A DNA stretch of 64,000 nucleotides, taken from Pedobacter frigoris. Lineage in GTDB: Bacteria; Bacteroidota; Bacteroidia; Sphingobacteriales; Sphingobacteriaceae. Shown one piece after another: positions 62,075-64,000 of the stretch. The notes beneath the pieces are model-generated. The model did no database searches. It worked only from the letters and a program-made list of their open reading frames with translations, and was not told where the DNA came from. Made by a program: the position numbers and the translations under genes. The stretch's first letter is position 1. The number at the start of each line of letters is the position of its first letter. Location: contig NZ_SWBQ01000001.1 in the NCBI RefSeq assembly GCF_005116445.1, positions 124,001 through 188,000 of the forward strand, written 5' to 3'.

Positions 62075-63709
62075 ATGCAGTTCGAAATGTTAAAAGATAA
62101 GTCATCAATCATCAAGGTAATTGGTGTTGGTGGCGGTGGTGGTAATGCGGTAAACCATATGTACCGTCAAGGAATTACTGGTGTAGACTTTATTATATGT
62201 AATACTGATGCCCAGGCTTTGGAATTTAGCCCTATCCCTAATAAGGTACAACTTGGTGCAAGTTTGACCGAAGGAATGGGTGCCGGGTCAATTCCTGAAG
62301 TGGGAAAAAATTCTGCTATTGAGAATATAGATGACATTAAGCAGATGCTGGGAAGCACTACTAAAATGTTGTTTATTACTGCAGGTATGGGCGGTGGTAC
62401 CGGAACAGGTGCCAGTCCTATTATAGCTAAAGCGGCAAAAGAATTAGATATTTTGACTGTTGCTATTATTACCACTCCTTTTGCTTTTGAAGGCAAGAGA
62501 CGTAAGATGCAGGCAAATGACGGGTTGGATGAGCTTAAGAAATACGTTGACTCTTACCTGGTGATCTCAAATGATAGGCTACGTGAAATATTCGGTAACC
62601 TTACACTGGGGTCGGCTTTTGCGCAGGCTGATGATATTTTGACTACGGCAGCTAAAGGTATCGCTGAGATCATTACGGTGCCTGGATACATCAACGTGGA
62701 TTTTAAAGATGTTCGCACTGTTATGAAAGACAGCGGAGTATCTATCATGGGTAGTTTCGCATGTGAAGGTGAAAATAGAGCATTAAACGCAGTAGAAGGA
62801 GCTTTGGCTTCGCCATTATTAAAAGATAATGAAATAGAAGGCGCAAGATATATCCTGTTAAATATTAGTTCCGGGATTCGTGAGGTAACCATGGATGAGG
62901 TAACTATTATAACTGATTACATTCAGGACAAAGCAGGTCTTTCTGCAGATTTAATATGGGGTAACTGTATTGATGAGAATCTGGGAGATATGTTGTCTGT
63001 TACTATTATCGCTACAGGATTCCAGACTAAGGAACAAAGAGAAGAAGACAGAAAAAATGTTAAAAAAATCTCTTTGCTGACACCTGAGGAAGCTCCTTTA
63101 GTGAAACCAGTGGAACCTGTTAATTCTTTTATTGAACCAAAAATAGAGGTGCAGCAACAAGAACCTGTATTAAAAGCAAAAGAAGAAATTAAGCAGTCAG
63201 ATCTTTTTGGTGATCTATTTAATATCAATAAATCGAGAAAAACTGAAGAGCCTGAAAATACGATTGTAAAACATACTTTGATAGAGGAGGAATCTCCTGC
63301 TCAGGAAAGTAAACAAGAGTCAGGTTTTGAGTTTGAGATCAAACTTGCAGAAACTGATTTTGTATTCGAAACACCTGCGGCTGTTTTCAATAATGATGTA
63401 GAACCTCAGAAAGATGAAATTATTGAAGCAGGTGCTGATGATGATAAAAACGATGAGTCTATAGAAGATCAGCTAAGAAAGTCAAAAGAAAGGATTTTGA
63501 GGCTAAAAGATCTGAGTATGAAATTGCGCACGAGCAATGGATTACAGGAACTGGAGAACGAACCGGCATACAAACGTAAACAAATGCAATTGCAGCAGGT
63601 TCAGCATTCCTCAGAATCACAAGTTTCAAGATTCACTTTGAGTAATGATGAAGATGGCTCAACAGAGATCAGACCAAATAATTCATTTTTACATGATAAT
63701 GTTGATTAA
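62075..63709 (+). CDS. ftsZ: Tubulin-like cell division GTPase FtsZ
   Basis: This 544-residue GTPase forms the division ring. The globular domain at about 10-325 has GVGGGGGNAVNHM, the G-box GMGGGTGTGASP, NDRL, and the T7-loop YINVDFKDV. A long acidic linker of about 150 residues (Glu/Lys/Gln-rich) follows. The C-terminal part (about 465-544) has a helical segment EDQLRKSKERILRLKDLSMKL and EPAYKRKQMQL, a conserved C-terminal motif in Bacteroidota. It differs from the enterobacterial end. It is about 160 residues longer than E. coli FtsZ. A terminator follows at once. Confidence 0.97.
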   Translation: MQFEMLKDKSSIIKVIGVGGGGGNAVNHMYRQGITGVDFIICNTDAQALEFSPIPNKVQLGASLTEGMGAGSIPEVGKNSAIENIDDIKQMLGSTTKMLFITAGMGGGTGTGASPIIAKAAKELDILTVAIITTPFAFEGKRRKMQANDGLDELKKYVDSYLVISNDRLREIFGNLTLGSAFAQADDILTTAAKGIAEIITVPGYINVDFKDVRTVMKDSGVSIMGSFACEGENRALNAVEGALASPLLKDNEIEGARYILLNISSGIREVTMDEVTIITDYIQDKAGLSADLIWGNCIDENLGDMLSVTIIATGFQTKEQREEDRKNVKKISLLTPEEAPLVKPVEPVNSFIEPKIEVQQQEPVLKAKEEIKQSDLFGDLFNINKSRKTEEPENTIVKHTLIEEESPAQESKQESGFEFEIKLAETDFVFETPAAVFNNDVEPQKDEIIEAGADDDKNDESIEDQLRKSKERILRLKDLSMKLRTSNGLQELENEPAYKRKQMQLQQVQHSSESQVSRFTLSNDEDGSTEIRPNNSFLHDNVD

Positions 63710-63730
63710 AAAGTAAATCATAAAAATATA

Positions 63731-63763
63731 AAAGCCTTAACAAAAGTTTGTTAAGGCTTTTTT
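63731..63763 (+). terminator. Terminator at the end of the dcw cluster
   Basis: AAAGCCTTAAC (63731-63741) pairs exactly with GTTAAGGCTTT (63750-63760) around an 8-base loop and runs into a T-tract. It marks the end of the mraZ-ftsZ cluster. Confidence 0.92.
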
Positions 63764-63804
63764 GGCATAATAATGGCGTCTGTCGAAACATTGCCAATCA
63801 ATTA

Positions 63805-63842
63805 CCTCATATTGCATATGAGGCATATTAAACTTAAATTTG
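63805..63842 (+). promoter_or_regulatory. Promoter of the terminal gene with an embedded palindrome
   Basis: TTG at 63812-63814 and TAAATTTG at 63835-63842, spaced by 20 bp, match the Bacteroidota promoter pattern. CCTCATAT-TGC-ATATGAGG (63805-63823), a perfect 8-bp inverted repeat, surrounds the -33 element and could be an operator. The start codon lies 32 bp further on. Confidence 0.55.
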
Positions 63843-63874
63843 CAAAAAAATAAAAAACCTAAATACATATAACA

Positions 63875-64000
63875 TTGGACATTTTTGAAAAGATAGCGAA
63901 ACATATGGGGCCAATCGGCCAACATCACAAATGGTCTCACGGATATTTCTCATTTCCTAAATTAGAGGGGGATATCGCTCCTCATATGAATTTTAGAGGT
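63875..64000 (+). CDS. PLP-dependent alpha-oxoamine synthase/aminotransferase-like protein, 5' part
   Basis: The first 42 codons are in the window, and the 3' end is cut off by the window edge. The frame starts with TTG at 63875, because the preceding in-frame stop (63860) leaves no ATG, and reads DIFEKIAKHMGPIGQHHKWS then HGYFSFPKLEGDIAPHMNFRG. This N-terminal block resembles Bacteroidota class I/II fold PLP enzymes of the 2-amino-3-ketobutyrate CoA ligase / 8-amino-7-oxononanoate synthase / serine palmitoyltransferase superfamily. No catalytic Lys is inside the window, so the exact reaction cannot be fixed. Confidence 0.6.
   Translation, partial: MDIFEKIAKHMGPIGQHHKWSHGYFSFPKLEGDIAPHMNFRG

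Noticed and set aside
1..64000. CRISPR arrays, tRNA or rRNA genes, insertion sequences, prophage
   Set aside because: Reading both strands I found no regularly spaced repeats, cloverleaf-type sequence, transposase or phage structural gene.

Overview
The window looks like the chromosome of a Bacteroidota species in the Sphingobacteriaceae, most like Pedobacter. The evidence is a SusC/SusD pair whose SusC has an N-terminal STN domain, lipoproteins with Bacteroidota-type signals, repeated TAnnTTTG promoter -7 elements, an FtsL/FtsQ/mraY architecture typical of the phylum, and Wzc, Wzm and exosortase homologues of the sphingobacterial kind. The assignment rests on family resemblance only; no database was searched. 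I see no rRNA, tRNA, CRISPR array, insertion sequence or prophage.

Layout. (1) 1-7.8 kb: a SusC/SusD nutrient-uptake pair followed by an exported fusion of a thioredoxin-like domain and a calcineurin-like phosphatase. (2) 7.9-8.4 kb: two small minus-strand genes, one only 52 codons long. (3) 8.6-16.3 kb: a double SGNH-hydrolase, a His/Cys-rich small protein, a TonB-dependent receptor with two DUF4625-like lipoproteins (a probable metal-acquisition locus), a BNR-like lipoprotein and a cyclophilin. (4) 16.3-19.3 kb: an M60-type metallopeptidase with a ricin-like lectin domain, divergent from an AraC-type regulator. (5) 19.3-21 kb: adk and obgE.

(6) 21-25.9 kb, minus strand: a double-glycine-leader peptide gene, an HlyD-like adaptor, a C39-peptidase ABC exporter and an MFS efflux pump. 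This forms a peptide-export operon. (7) 26.3-32.7 kb, plus strand, divergent from the peptide operon: two 84%-identical pilin-like subunits, a PapD-like chaperone, a repeat-containing tip-like protein and a large usher-like outer-membrane protein. It has the gene logic of a chaperone-usher pilus but is unlike the classical families, and it is my best candidate for an undescribed system. (8) 32.7-45.1 kb: an exopolysaccharide cluster. Nine minus-strand genes encode Wzc-type BY-kinase, three GT4 glycosyltransferases, Wzm/Wzt-type ABC exporter, a Wzy-like polymerase, a GT2-exosortase fusion and a WcaF-like acetyltransferase. Two divergent plus-strand genes encode a GT2 and a WecA-like initiating transferase.

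(9) 45.2-47.9 kb: gapA and pgk, each with its own promoter. (10) 48.0-63.7 kb: the complete dcw division and cell-wall cluster, mraZ-rsmH-ftsL-ftsI-murE-mraY-murD-ftsW-murG-murC-ftsQ-ftsA-ftsZ, mostly overlapping genes. It has a 10-bp-period GTGGTA repeat array in front of mraZ and related boxes in front of ftsZ. The window ends inside a PLP-dependent acyltransferase/aminotransferase-like gene.
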